Source: Planococcus circulans
GTDB lineage: Bacteria; Bacillota; Bacilli; Bacillales_A; Planococcaceae
Direction of reading: 5' to 3'
DNA: 64,000 nucleotides
Assembly: GCF_020023385.1 (NCBI RefSeq)
Contig: NZ_JAIQCL010000001.1
Location: 744,001-808,000 of the forward strand
Under the pieces are notes generated by a model. It was not told where the DNA came from. It ran no database searches and saw nothing but the letters and a program-made list of their open reading frames with translations. A program made the position numbers and the translations under genes. Below are positions 26,046 through 35,681 of this stretch, piece by piece; the stretch's first letter is position 1, and the number at the start of each line of letters is the position of its first letter.

Positions 26046-26658
26046 CTGTGTTCCTCCTATGTTATCTCAAGATATCAATTAATTCCCTAGTTCCATTAAT
26101 TTCAAACGGAATTTAAGAAACTTATTAAAGTAAATAGGAGAAATTCTTACCGAGGAATGCTTCCGAGGTCGCACACCGGATAAATATTTTAGAATATTAC
26201 GATAATTATTTTATGAAAAGTGAAGGTTTCTATCTTCATCTGTTGTTTAACTGGGAAACCGTATACCTGAGCTCCCCATAATCATAATCCTCATACTCGG
26301 TCGAGCCAAAGAAAGGTCCCACCATCCTCAGTATGAGTTTCGAAGATGGTAGCCAATTCCATAAGTTCAACAAGCTTTTCAAGCGGTACCGGCTATTCTT
26401 TCCATTCTTCGATGCCTCCCTGAATTTATTAGATTTTCATATGTGCGATTCTTCATTTGAACTGAATTAACTATAAGATAAGGAAGAATTATTTATAGTT
26501 AAAACATTGCTTTATACCTATTTAATGTTCATACTAAAAAAGACTTATCTATCATATTTATAAAAGTACACGGGACTGTACGCCATTTTATTCATTACAT
26601 AGTGAACAAAGGAACAAATAATCACCCACATAGCAAATAGAATAGGAGTGAATCAATT
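26046..26658. other. 613-base intergenic stretch without recognisable gene
   Basis: AT-rich spacer between two divergent genes. It should hold the promoters of the AGCS symporter gene and of the SLH gene, but I see no convincing -35/-10 pair, riboswitch or coding frame. Confidence 0.5.
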
Positions 26659-27363
26659 ATGAAGAAGACGAGTAAGCTGATGATAAAAGGGTTTCTGGCA
26701 GCTGTATTGCTGGTCAGCCTGACAGTAGGAAATGCAGGAAACGCAGATGCATCACAAGCCTACCCAGACGTACCAAAGACACACAAATCAGAGCCGAACA
26801 TTAACTTTCTGACACGGCACGGCATCATTTCGGGATTCACGGATAACACATTCAGACCTGAAACACCTGTAACACGCGCAGAAGCATCCCGCATTATCGT
26901 TGGCGGCGCTGACGCATTGGGCATCAAATACCCTGCGAAAAACAAACGACCTATGATTAAGTTTACTGACCTCAAAACCGAGCATTGGTACAGCAAGCCT
27001 ATCCAAAGCATGTATGAAAACCGCCTCATCAATGGGTTCCCGAACAAATCGTTCCGTCCAGGCGATACAGTCACCAAAGCACAACTTGCTCGAATGATCT
27101 CAGATGCTTTCCAGATGGAAAATGCCACTAATGTAAAACTCAAATACACTGATGTGAAGATCAACGGATGGTACGAACAAGCCGTCAAGAACTTGTTCGC
27201 GGCTGGCGTCATCACAGACCAAGGCACGCAATTCAAACCGAATCACAAGATGACTCGCGCCGAAGTATCCGACTATATTGCAGAAGCCATGCTTGATAAC
27301 GGCGCAATCATGGACGACCGAGACGAAGAAATTGTCCCATGGGACGGAAGTCTTCCCAACTGA
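26659..27363 (+). CDS. Small secreted protein with three SLH domains
   Basis: 234 residues. Signal peptide 1-31 (MKKTSK, hydrophobic core, GNADA-SQA). SLH repeats: about 36-85 (GFTDNTFRPETPVTRAEASR), 97-150 (GFPNKSFRPGDTVTKAQLAR) and 158-212 (THE last with QFKPNHKMTRAEVSDY). Apart from a short acidic tail (DDRDEEIVPWDG) nothing else is present, so it is essentially a wall-binding module. A damaged copy lies 130 bases downstream. Confidence 0.92.
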   Translation: MKKTSKLMIKGFLAAVLLVSLTVGNAGNADASQAYPDVPKTHKSEPNINFLTRHGIISGFTDNTFRPETPVTRAEASRIIVGGADALGIKYPAKNKRPMIKFTDLKTEHWYSKPIQSMYENRLINGFPNKSFRPGDTVTKAQLARMISDAFQMENATNVKLKYTDVKINGWYEQAVKNLFAAGVITDQGTQFKPNHKMTRAEVSDYIAEAMLDNGAIMDDRDEEIVPWDGSLPN

Positions 27364-27494
27364 TAAGTCACATCTACACAATCTATACTCTTCGTCAGGT
27401 GATAGCGGATTCCCCTTTATAAGCTAGACTAAAGAGTACAATTTATTACAATAAAGATAGACCAATTCCCCCTACAAATAGGAAGGTAACATCT

Positions 27495-27823
27495 TTGAAG
27501 AAGACGAGTACACTGAAGACGAAAGCATTTCCGGCAACTGGTTTGCTTGTTAATATATACGCATACAGCTTCTCGGCCGCCGGTACATATAAAGATGTAT
27601 ACGCAACGCATAAAGCCGAAGACTCGATCAAGTACCTGACAGAACGCGAAATCATCACGGAATTCACAGCGAAATCCTTCCGTTCGGACGATGCTGTAAC
27701 GAAAGCACAGTTGTCGAAAAAGCCATGACTTTCTATATGGCGCATAAGGAACCAGGTGACGATGCACCAATTGATGACAGTGGTGAAGAGATCGTTCCAC
27801 GGGATAGCACACTGCCCTTCTAA
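27495..27823 (+). pseudogene. Decayed SLH gene, tandem copy of 26659-27363
   Basis: The first 77 codons repeat the neighbour's start (MKKTSTLKTK, then one SLH repeat ending SFRSDDAVTKAQ). The frame then breaks at a run of five A. In the -1 frame it continues VVEKAMTFYMAH to GEEIVPRDSTLPF and TAA at 27821, which matches the neighbour's end EEIVPWDGSLPN. The second SLH and most of the third are deleted. An alternative is a one-domain product made by -1 slippage, but decay is simpler. Confidence 0.75.
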
Positions 27824-27832
27824 ATAGCCCTG

Positions 27833-27861
27833 CGAGCCATACCTTTGGGTGTGGCTTTTCT
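27833..27861 (+). terminator. Terminator after the SLH pair
   Basis: GAGCCATACC / GGTGTGGCTT stem, then TTTTC. Confidence 0.75.
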
Positions 27862-28265
27862 TCATCCCGTTTTTCCATTTGAAAAAAAGAGGAGCGATAA
27901 TGGAGTCCATACGTATACTGGAAATTGCAAGCACTGCCATGAAGGAGCGTCGAAATTCCAAGTCGACTCTGCCAGATGTTTTCTTGAAAACTTTAGAAGT
28001 GAGGATATGACTAATGTAGCACTTCTCCTAAACATGCCAAAACCGCATCTACTTTGGATAAACTTACAAAATATCAAAAAGCAAAAGTTTTCACTTTTAT
28101 ACAAGATGTAATTGATTCTTCCAATAGAAAATGCATAATGGTATTAATACTTATTTATCATTAATAATAATTAAATGATATACATAATTTTTCAATTTAG
28201 TACATACACGTGATTAAACTACCAAAAAGTATCTGAGTCTATGCAATATAGGAGGAGGGATTAAT

Positions 28266-28322
28266 ATGTTAAGCTCATTGCTTCACTTTGTGCGCATTTT
28301 GAGTGGTTTCAGAATGCGTTAA
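28266..28322 (+). CDS. Possible 18-residue peptide with strong ribosome site
   Basis: MLSSLLHFVRILSGFRMR, preceded by TAGGAGGAGGG at ideal spacing. Amphipathic and basic. It is followed 20 bases later by a 21-bp hairpin. It might be a leader peptide or a small type I toxin-like peptide; this cannot be decided from sequence. Confidence 0.3.
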   Translation: MLSSLLHFVRILSGFRMR

Positions 28323-28342
28323 ATTTCGTGGCATGATTAGAA

Positions 28343-28392
28343 AAATCTATACCCCTTTCCTCTCTTCAAAAAGAGGAAGGGGGTATAGATTT
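28343..28392. repeat. Strong 21-bp stem-loop
   Basis: Arms 28343-28363 and 28372-28392 pair over 21 bases with a single G-U and an 8-base loop. No T-run of terminator length follows. Nothing else in the 777-base gap 27862-28638 was recognised besides the small peptide frame just upstream. Confidence 0.85.
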
Positions 28393-28638
28393 AAACTTGC
28401 ATATTCAAGTCTTGGCGCTTCGAATGGGATGGCCATGCTTTCCCCCTCCAATTCCACACCACCAAGATTTTTTCGTCATCGGTTACGAGCATTTCAACTA
28501 AACCACTCTCCTGAAAAAACGGTTTATTTCGTCGTTTTTTTAGTTAACTAAAGAAAACTTCTTACTCTATCCCAAAGCCATACCTCGAATCGGACAACAA
28601 CTGTTTTTTTTTTCAGAAACGCCAGCTCTTCGCTTTTT

Positions 28639-29256
28639 TTAACGAAACAACTTCACCAGTTCCTCAAACCTGCCTACCGAATAATCATACCCACTAACTT
28701 CCCCAAAGCCATAAGCTGCATACACAAAAGGAATTTCTGCGAATTTCGCAGCTTTGTGATCCCCTTCCGTATCGCCGATATATATCGGACGTTCCAAACC
28801 GTTTCTTTCCATAATCAGTTTTATGTTCTCACCTTTGCTAAGGCCGGTTCTTCCAGGATTTTCGAAATCGAGGAAGTATTTGTTCAATTTATGATAGGCA
28901 TAAAAACTCTCGATATACCCTTCCTGACAGTTACTGACGATGTACAAATTGTATTTCTTATTCAATCCTTTTAATACTTCTTCAACCCCCTCATATAATT
29001 GACCGCCCCGGATGCTTAAGTACTCGCATTCAACTTTTGAAAACTGCTTCAACAAAGCTTGCTGTTCTTCTCCTGACAAGTCCGGAAATAATGTTTGTCC
29101 GATTTCCTTTTGCTGGAGACCCATGACCCCTCTCACGTCTTCTTTCGTTAATTCCTTCTGAACTTTCTCCGACTTTAATACACTATTCCACGCTTCTCCG
29201 ACGACAGCCGTAGAATCCCAAAGCGTTCCATCCAAATCAAAAATAATGCTATCCAT
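28639..29256 (-). CDS. HAD-superfamily hydrolase (phosphoglycolate phosphatase-like)
   Basis: 205 residues, HAD subfamily IA. Motif I FDLDGTLWDST (6-16), cap domain about 17-85, motif II IVSNCQEGYIE, Lys in GLSKGENIKL, and motif III-IV YIGDTEGDHKAAK. Cytoplasmic phosphatase for a small phosphorylated metabolite. The substrate is not predictable. Stands alone. Confidence 0.92.
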   Translation of the reverse strand: MDSIIFDLDGTLWDSTAVVGEAWNSVLKSEKVQKELTKEDVRGVMGLQQKEIGQTLFPDLSGEEQQALLKQFSKVECEYLSIRGGQLYEGVEEVLKGLNKKYNLYIVSNCQEGYIESFYAYHKLNKYFLDFENPGRTGLSKGENIKLIMERNGLERPIYIGDTEGDHKAAKFAEIPFVYAAYGFGEVSGYDYSVGRFEELVKLFR

Positions 29257-29307
29257 GGATTCACCTTATCCTTTCCAACCAATTAGCTACCTTCTATTAT
29301 ATATAGA

Positions 29308-29338
29308 AAAGAGGAGCATTTAAAAGCTGCTCCTCTTT
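29308..29338. terminator. Hairpin upstream of the HAD gene, terminator-like on the minus strand
   Basis: AAAGAGGAGCA / TGCTCCTCTTT stem with T-rich continuation on the minus strand. It may be a second terminator behind the galactonate transcript. Confidence 0.5.
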
Positions 29339-29541
29339 CATCCATGCCTTTGATTTTCTTGCTTATTTTTCTATCCCAACGGTCTCTCTTACCTTCAAAC
29401 CTCTTCAACGATTATTCTAGAGACGCAATTTCATGAGGAAACCTTGAGTGTATAAATGGACTGATAGGGTTATAAGAAACATGGCCTTTATACAGAAAGG
29501 TATTGGACTTCGCGATTAGATTCGAGAAGAATTACAGAAAC

Positions 29542-29592
29542 AAAAAAGCGGCTCGCCGAATCGATTTGATTCGATGAGTCGCTTTTTATTTT
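29542..29592 (-). terminator. Terminator of the galactonate locus
   Basis: AAGCGgCTCgcCGAATC / GATTCGatGAGtCGCTT with T-runs on both sides, 35 bases beyond the aldo/keto reductase stop. Confidence 0.85.
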
Positions 29593-29626
29593 TAGGCTGG
29601 TACAGCTTCTCCATTGAATAATAAAC

Positions 29627-30460
29627 TTAAAAATTAAACGTTTCAGGATCGGCGCCGCTCCGGCTATTAATATTCAATCCATTGATTTCTTGCATATCTT
29701 CTTCCGTTAATGAAAAATCAAAGATATCAGCATTCTCAACGATCCGGTGTTCTTTTATCGATTTTGGAATTGTTATTACATTGTTTTGTATATCCCATCG
29801 CAAAATAATTTGAGCTGGTGTTTTTTGATGTTTTTCGGCAAGTTTCTGAATAACTGGATCGGTTAATAATTCACCTTTTTTTAATGGTGACCATGCTTCC
29901 ATTTGTATTCCTTCACGAACACAAAATTCCCGCAACTCTACTTGCGTCAAATGAGGATGATACTCTACTTGGTTAATAACGGGTTTCACTTTTCCTTCAT
30001 TTAGGATATCCTCCAAATGATGAATATTAAAGTTGCTGACCCCAATCGCTCTCACTTTCCCGTCATGGTAAAGTTTTTCTAATGCTTTCCATGTATCTGT
30101 ATACTTTCCTCTAACCGGCCAATGGATAAGATATAAATCCAGATACTCCAAGCCTAGTTTTTCCAGGCTTATTTCAAACGCATTTAATGTATTTTCATAG
30201 CCATGATCACCGTTCCATACTTTCGTTGTGACAAATAGCTCTTCTCGAGGTATACCTGATTCTTTGATTCCAAGTCCTACTCCTGCTTCATTATCATAAA
30301 AAGAAGCTGTATCAATACTCCGGTAGCCATTTTTTATAGCGTCTTTAACCGCCTGAGTTACTACATTTCCATCCTCTACTTTAAATACTCCTAGACCCAT
30401 GACAGGCATTTTAACACCATTATTAAGAGTAACTGTATCCTGTAAGCTGCTATACATCAT
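29627..30460 (-). CDS. Aldo/keto reductase
   Basis: 277 residues, AKR5-like. TIM barrel with NGVKMPVMGLGVFKV, catalytic Asp/Tyr in SIDTASFYDNE (about 49-59), Lys in VTTKVWNGDHG, His in LIHWPV, GVSNF, NQVEYHPHL, and the NADPH loop TIPKSIKEHRI. GGAGG ahead of the ATG. Last gene of the galactonate locus, 27 bases after the dehydrogenase gene. It may reduce a sugar-derived aldehyde or keto acid, but a general role is possible. Confidence 0.92.
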   Translation of the reverse strand: MMYSSLQDTVTLNNGVKMPVMGLGVFKVEDGNVVTQAVKDAIKNGYRSIDTASFYDNEAGVGLGIKESGIPREELFVTTKVWNGDHGYENTLNAFEISLEKLGLEYLDLYLIHWPVRGKYTDTWKALEKLYHDGKVRAIGVSNFNIHHLEDILNEGKVKPVINQVEYHPHLTQVELREFCVREGIQMEAWSPLKKGELLTDPVIQKLAEKHQKTPAQIILRWDIQNNVITIPKSIKEHRIVENADIFDFSLTEEDMQEINGLNINSRSGADPETFNF

Positions 30461-30487
30461 TTTTCCTCCATCCGTATGATCGTTACT

Positions 30488-31471
30488 TTACTTTTCTACC
30501 ATATCCTTTAATTCTTTAACTAAATTTGGCGGTATTTGCCCTGTTACTCCTGCTACTAAATTTTTTGCTGCAGTCATAGCCATTTTAAATCTGGTTTCTT
30601 CTGTAGCAGAACCCATATGTGGCATCGTCACCACATTATCCATTTTTAATAGCGGATTGTCTTTGTGGACTGGTTCAGTTTCATAAACATCAAGGCCAGC
30701 ACCTTTGATAGTCCCATTTTGAAGCGCTTTGATCAACTCGGCTTCTCTGACAATTTTCCCTCTCGATCCATTGAAAAAGAAAGCAGTCGGTTTCATCAAA
30801 TTGAATTCTCTTTCCCCGATTGACCCTTCTGTATCTTTAGTTAAAGGAAGCATGACTAAAACAAAATCGGCTGTTCTTAACAAATCATCCATTTCAGTAT
30901 AGATAGCCCCATACTTCTCTTCTGCTTCTATATTTCTTGAGCGATTATTGTAAAGGACTTTCATGTCGAAACCTAAAGCTGCTCTTTTCGCAATTTTTTC
31001 GCCAATTTTCCCCATTCCTAAAATACCAAGTGTAGCGTGATGCACATCTTGACCCAAGAAATCTTCATCATCCAATCGGGACCAACTGCCATCTTTGACA
31101 TACTGATTCAGCCTGCCCAATTTTCTCGCTGCCATCAGGATTAAGCCCATGGCTAAATCTGCGACACTATCGTCTAAAACGTAAGGTGTATTAGTGCCTA
31201 GTACGTTTCTTTCTTTCATAAGTTCGTAATCGAAGTTCTCATAGCCAGTAGCTACATTGCTGAGAATTTTTAATTCGGGTGCTTGGTTCAAAAACTCTTC
31301 TGATACTTTCCATTTAGAAATCATCAACCCGTCGACATCAGCTATTTCTTTATAAAGAACATCTTGCGGAATCGGTTCTTTTTTGTCCCAAATCTTATAA
31401 TCACATGATTCCGCAATGTATTCTTCAACTTCTTTCGGGATCGGTTTTGCTATAAATACTTTCGGCTTCAT
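30488..31471 (-). CDS. D-isomer-specific 2-hydroxyacid dehydrogenase
   Basis: 327 residues from MKPKVFIAK, which has GGTAGGAGGTAAC ahead. NAD motif GILGMGKIGEKIAKRA near 150, catalytic Arg in FNGSRGKIV, Glu in DVYETEPV, His in TMPHMGSATEETR. Resembles glyoxylate/hydroxypyruvate or 2-ketogluconate reductases (GhrB). In this locus it may handle a 2-keto sugar acid. The gene begins 11 bases after dgoD. Confidence 0.92.
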   Translation of the reverse strand: MKPKVFIAKPIPKEVEEYIAESCDYKIWDKKEPIPQDVLYKEIADVDGLMISKWKVSEEFLNQAPELKILSNVATGYENFDYELMKERNVLGTNTPYVLDDSVADLAMGLILMAARKLGRLNQYVKDGSWSRLDDEDFLGQDVHHATLGILGMGKIGEKIAKRAALGFDMKVLYNNRSRNIEAEEKYGAIYTEMDDLLRTADFVLVMLPLTKDTEGSIGEREFNLMKPTAFFFNGSRGKIVREAELIKALQNGTIKGAGLDVYETEPVHKDNPLLKMDNVVTMPHMGSATEETRFKMAMTAAKNLVAGVTGQIPPNLVKELKDMVEK

Positions 31472-31482
31472 TCTGTTACCTC

Positions 31483-32631
31483 CTACCACTCTGCAATACT
31501 GCCATCTTTATGGCGCCAAACCGGATTCTTCCAGTTGTGTCCTAACTTGCTTTGTTGTCTGACATAATCTTCATTTATTTCAATTCCAAGTCCTGGACCT
31601 TGTGGAATTTTTACATAGCCCTCAGTATATTCGAAAACTGATGGGTCTTTAATATAATCCAAGAGATCATTCCCTTGATTATAGTGAATACCCAAACTTT
31701 GTTCTTGTATAAAAGCGTTATGAGCGGTGGCATCCACTTGTAGGCAAGCTGCCAATGCAATCGGGCCCAGCGGACAATGTGGTGCAAGCGCAACATCAAA
31801 GGCTTCTGCCATCGTAGCTATCTTTTTACATTCCGTAATCCCGCCTGCATGCGATACATCAGGCTGGATAATATCTACATAACCTTCTGTAAGAATTTGT
31901 TTGAAATCCCAGCGTGAGAACATCCGCTCACCTGTAGCGATCGGAATCGTGGTATGTTTGGCAATTTCCTTTAAAGCCTCATTATTTTCTGCAAGTACCG
32001 GTTCCTCGATAAACATCGGACGGAATTGCTCAAGCTCTTTTGCTAAAATTTTGGCCATTGGTTTATGCACACGCCCATGGAAGTCGATTCCAATGCCAAT
32101 ATAAGGTCCTACTGATTCTCGTACTGCTGCAACTCGTTCAAGAGTCTGATCAATTTTTTCATAAGAATCAATGTATTGAAGTTCTTCTGTACCATTCATT
32201 TTGATAGCAGTGAATCCAGCATCCACTACTTTTTTAGCAGCCATACCTACTTCAGCGGGCCGATCTCCACCAATCCATGAATAGACTTTGATGGAATCAC
32301 GGCAAGCTCCACCTAAAAGTTGGTATACAGGTGTATCGAAGTACTTTCCTTTAATATCCCATAAGGCTTGGTCAATTCCGGCAATTGCACTCATTAATAT
32401 GGGGCCGCCGCGATAAAATCCAGAACGGTACAGCATATTCCAATGATCTTCGATTCTTAGAGGGTCTTTTCCGATCAAATATTCCATTAGTTCGTTAACA
32501 CACGCTTTTACTGTTGAAGCCCGTCCTTCGATAACAGGTTCTCCCCAACCAATAATCCCTTCGTCTGTCTCAATCTTTAAGAATAACCAACGCGGCGGAA
32601 CTTGAAAAAGCTCATAGCTGATAATTTTCAT
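31483..32631 (-). CDS. dgoD: D-galactonate dehydratase
   Basis: 382 residues, the length of DgoD. Enolase superfamily (mandelate racemase subgroup): capping domain 1-120 with [10 protein letters not shown] and [25 protein letters not shown]. Metal ligands lie in [18 protein letters not shown] and [11 protein letters not shown]. The catalytic His appears in DVSHAGGI, and [18 protein letters not shown] completes the barrel. It dehydrates D-galactonate to 2-keto-3-deoxygalactonate. The ATG directly follows the tctA stop; GAAGGTGACG serves as ribosome site. Confidence 0.94.
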   Translation of the reverse strand: MKIISYELFQVPPRWLFLKIETDEGIIGWGEPVIEGRASTVKACVNELMEYLIGKDPLRIEDHWNMLYRSGFYRGGPILMSAIAGIDQALWDIKGKYFDTPVYQLLGGACRDSIKVYSWIGGDRPAEVGMAAKKVVDAGFTAIKMNGTEELQYIDSYEKIDQTLERVAAVRESVGPYIGIGIDFHGRVHKPMAKILAKELEQFRPMFIEEPVLAENNEALKEIAKHTTIPIATGERMFSRWDFKQILTEGYVDIIQPDVSHAGGITECKKIATMAEAFDVALAPHCPLGPIALAACLQVDATAHNAFIQEQSLGIHYNQGNDLLDYIKDPSVFEYTEGYVKIPQGPGLGIEINEDYVRQQSKLGHNWKNPVWRHKDGSIAEW

Positions 32632-34131
32632 TTATACGTCACCTTCTACTTTCGGTTTTTTCACTTTTTTTGTAAGAAGTGGTGAGAACAGAGTGAGAAC
32701 TGCCAACACTAATAGCACTACTGTAATCGGCCGAGTAAAGAAAATGTCAAAATTTCCTTGTGACATCACCAATGCTCGTCTAAAATTACTTTCCATCAAT
32801 GGTCCCAAGATAATGCCAAGTATAATAGGAGAAGCCGGGAAGCCATACCGCATTAAGAAATAGCCAACAATTCCGGCAATCAACATAACAAGTACATCAA
32901 AATAATTGTTTCCTAATGAATAAGATCCTACAACACAAAAAACTAGAATAATCGGTGTTAATACGGTAGTCGGCACCAACAGGATTTTGGTGAAAAGCCG
33001 AATCCCAAACAGTCCAACAATCAAAATCATAAAGTTAGCAACAAGCATCCCGACGAATAAGGTGTAAACAATTGGTCCGTTATTCTCGAAAAGCATCGGT
33101 CCAGGTTGAATACCCTGTACCATTAATGCCCCTAAGAGAACCGCAGTAACAGCATCACCAGGAATCCCCAATGTCAACAAAGGAATCATTGCTCCTCCAG
33201 TGACGCCGTTATTTGCTGCTTCAGGAGCAGCGATGCCTTTCATTTCTCCTTTGCCAAAGTCTTCCTTGTTTTTCGAGAAACGTTTTGCTTCGTTATACGC
33301 TACAAATGCGGCAATGTCTCCGCCAGCCCCGGGAATCATTCCGATAAAGGTACCGATTGCACCTGACCGTAGGATTGTACCAATAAGGATTTTGAATTCA
33401 ATCCACTTTAATTTCACCTTCTCTACAACGATTGTTAACTTTCTTGTAGAGAAGATATTTCCCATCGCACGAAAAGCCTCTGATGCAGCGAATAACCCGA
33501 TCATTACAGGAATTAAGTTGATGCCACTCGAAAGATTAGTATTATCAAACGTGAAACGCGGGAAACCGCCAATCGGATCAATTCCGACAGTTGCTATCAA
33601 TAACCCAATAAAACCGGCAATCAGACCCTTTACCATAGACTTCCCTGCAATACTGGAAATAATGGATATCCCGAAAACCGCAAGTGCAAATGTTTCTGGC
33701 GCACTGAATTTCAGTGCAAAAACAGCCAATTGAGGTGCAATCAAGATTAAGACAATAACACTAAAGATACCGCCTATCGATGAAGAAATGGTGGAAACAG
33801 TCAAAGCCTTATGCGCCAATCCTTTCTTTGACAGCGCATATCCATCGATTGCAGTTGCTGCTGAAGCCGGAGTTCCTGGAGTATTGATCAAGATTGCCGT
33901 AAGTGAACCACCATAAACCGCACCAAAATATACACCAATCAACAGGAGAATCCCTGTTACAGGCTCCATTCCGAAAGTAACTGGCAAAATCAATGCGACA
34001 CCCATTGTAGCGGTAAGGCCTGGAAGCGATCCAATCGTAATGCCAGCGATAATACCCATCAAGAGAATGAACAATACACTTATTTGAAATACTCCCGTTA
34101 AGCCTTCTAATAATAATTCCAAACTATTCAC
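32632..34131 (-). CDS. Tripartite tricarboxylate-type transporter, large permease (TctA family)
   Basis: 499 residues, about 12 transmembrane segments. TctA hallmarks are GSLPGLTATMGVALILPVTFGM near the start and PGTPASAATAIDGYALSKKG, plus the internal repeat GMIPGAGGDIAAFVAYNEAKRFSKN and the LTLGIPGDAVTAVLLGALM loop. It works with a TctB and a periplasmic-type binding protein, both encoded just upstream in the operon. Substrate inferred as D-galactonate from context. Confidence 0.94.
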   Translation of the reverse strand: MNSLELLLEGLTGVFQISVLFILLMGIIAGITIGSLPGLTATMGVALILPVTFGMEPVTGILLLIGVYFGAVYGGSLTAILINTPGTPASAATAIDGYALSKKGLAHKALTVSTISSSIGGIFSVIVLILIAPQLAVFALKFSAPETFALAVFGISIISSIAGKSMVKGLIAGFIGLLIATVGIDPIGGFPRFTFDNTNLSSGINLIPVMIGLFAASEAFRAMGNIFSTRKLTIVVEKVKLKWIEFKILIGTILRSGAIGTFIGMIPGAGGDIAAFVAYNEAKRFSKNKEDFGKGEMKGIAAPEAANNGVTGGAMIPLLTLGIPGDAVTAVLLGALMVQGIQPGPMLFENNGPIVYTLFVGMLVANFMILIVGLFGIRLFTKILLVPTTVLTPIILVFCVVGSYSLGNNYFDVLVMLIAGIVGYFLMRYGFPASPIILGIILGPLMESNFRRALVMSQGNFDIFFTRPITVVLLVLAVLTLFSPLLTKKVKKPKVEGDV

Positions 34132-34137
34132 CCCTAA

Positions 34138-34590
34138 TCATGAAAACAACGTACCCATAGGTATGGATACTTTCAGTAAAATCTGGAAGAAAACATAGAT
34201 GAAGAGACTTGTTCCCACCGGTATAGCAATAAGAAGAATCTTATTCTTAACCTTAGAAAACAGTAATAAACCCAATACCAACAAAAATGTCGATATATAA
34301 AAACCAATATACGGAATCACAATCACATACAAGATGACGAAAAACATAGCACCTATTGAATATTTCATGGTATTTTCTTGCTCATCAGCCTCTTCTTTAT
34401 CACGATAAGTTTGAATGAGAAGAATACATCCTAAAAGGATCAACATAATGCAATAAACGCGAGGCATAAAATCAGCGCCGATCAATTGACTATCCAATTG
34501 GGGAAAGTCAAAAGTTTGCGAATAAAAAAATCCGGCAATAATAATTATGATTAATCCACTAATATAATTTGGTTTCTTCATGCATTTCAC
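34138..34590 (-). CDS. Tripartite tricarboxylate-type transporter, small permease (TctB family)
   Basis: 150 residues with four hydrophobic segments, a TctB-like topology: an N-terminal TM, then DFPQLDSQLIGADFMPRVYC, a second TM, a charged loop (DKEEADEQE), and two C-terminal TMs. Sits between the binding protein and the large permease genes, 6 bases before the latter. Confidence 0.9.
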   Translation of the reverse strand: MKCMKKPNYISGLIIIIIAGFFYSQTFDFPQLDSQLIGADFMPRVYCIMLILLGCILLIQTYRDKEEADEQENTMKYSIGAMFFVILYVIVIPYIGFYISTFLLVLGLLLFSKVKNKILLIAIPVGTSLFIYVFFQILLKVSIPMGTLFS

Positions 34591-34601
34591 TCCTTAAAGA
34601 A

Positions 34602-34625
34602 GAGGCCTGACAAATGCCAAGCCCC
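34602..34625 (-). terminator. Leaky terminator / attenuator between tctC and tctB
   Basis: Minus-strand stem GGGGCTTGGCA / TGTCAGGCCTC (11 bp with G-U pairs) then TTCTTT. In a transporter operon it would leave the binding protein mRNA in excess over the permeases. Confidence 0.5.
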
Positions 34626-34679
34626 TTTCATGACACTCATCTGGGTTAACTGTTTTTGAATTGTACCTGCTGTCATTTC

Positions 34680-35663
34680 TTAATTAACTCCTAATTCCCC
34701 AATGATTTCACCAAAGTCTTCTTCATTTTGTTTCATGTATTCTTCAAATTCTTCAGAACTTTTCAGTTCAACACCTAAACCGTTCGTTTCCATAAATCCC
34801 TGGAAATCTTCATCTTGCGCAGCTTCCATGAAACCTTCTTCAAGAGTTGCTACAACCTCATCCGGAGTATCTTTCGGCACAGTCAATCCTCTCCAAGTAC
34901 CGATAGGGTTGTTCTCCACTCCAGCCTCTTCAAAAGTTGGAACATCCGGAATGATATCTGATCGGTTATCAGACATGACAGCTAAGGTTTTTACATTTCC
35001 CGCCTCTAGCTGCGTTTTAACTTCTGCAGGACTAACTGTAACTGCATCGATATGTCCGCCTACTAAAGCTGTAACAGCAGGGGCAGCGCCTTCATGAGGA
35101 ACATGGTTCAATTCAATGTCTGCTGCTTTTTCAAGGCTTGCTGCTGCAATGTGCCAGATCGATCCTGTTCCTGAGTTACCGACACTGACTTCGCCCGGAT
35201 TCTCTTTGGCATATGCAACGAATTCTTCGAGTGTATCGTATGGAGCATCTGCCGCTACTGTCAAAGCAGCTGGGTCAAAGTTAATCATGCCAACTGGCTT
35301 GAACTGATCATAAGTAAGAGGAGATAAGCCTAAATGTTTGAACATCGTCAACTCTACGAAAACCATCGAAACTGTATAACCATCAGGTTCAGCATTTGCT
35401 CCTTCGGACATCCCGACTGACCCGCTTCCGCCTGTCTTATTCGAGACACTGATAGATTGTCCAAAAACATCTTCTGCTTCATTTGCCAAAGCGCGCGCTG
35501 TTGCGTCTGTTCCGCCGCCTGCAGCAGATGGAACGATAATTTCAATCGATTTTTCCGGAAAATTGGAGTCTCCTTCAGAACTTGCACCAGATCCTTCTTC
35601 TCCGCAACCTCCAAGTGTTAATGCCAATGCTGATAATGTAGCTGCCCATAGAAATTTTTTCAT
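34680..35663 (-). CDS. Tripartite tricarboxylate-type transporter, solute-binding lipoprotein (TctC/Bug family)
   Basis: 327 residues. Lipoprotein signal with lipobox LGGC (17-20), then a Ser/Gly linker. Bug-type domain: SIEIIVPSAAGGGTDATARALA, KTGGSGSVGMSEGANAEPDGYT, GNSGTGSIWHIAAASLEKAAD, HVPHEGAAPAVTALVGGHIDAV. Anchored on the outer face of the membrane and captures the substrate for TctAB. D-galactonate is the likely ligand, from the neighbouring genes. Confidence 0.93.
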   Translation of the reverse strand: MKKFLWAATLSALALTLGGCGEEGSGASSEGDSNFPEKSIEIIVPSAAGGGTDATARALANEAEDVFGQSISVSNKTGGSGSVGMSEGANAEPDGYTVSMVFVELTMFKHLGLSPLTYDQFKPVGMINFDPAALTVAADAPYDTLEEFVAYAKENPGEVSVGNSGTGSIWHIAAASLEKAADIELNHVPHEGAAPAVTALVGGHIDAVTVSPAEVKTQLEAGNVKTLAVMSDNRSDIIPDVPTFEEAGVENNPIGTWRGLTVPKDTPDEVVATLEEGFMEAAQDEDFQGFMETNGLGVELKSSEEFEEYMKQNEEDFGEIIGELGVN

Positions 35664-35681
35664 ACTAGAACCCCCTGTTTT

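Noticed and set aside
26046..26200. Glycine riboswitch ahead of the alanine/glycine symporter
   Set aside because: The leader shows no paired glycine aptamer core or terminator hairpin that I could fold.
27429..27961. Two minus-strand frames of 149 and 171 codons
   Set aside because: They lie opposite the decayed SLH gene and have no ribosome site or domain; Cys- and Tyr-rich translation typical of antisense reading.
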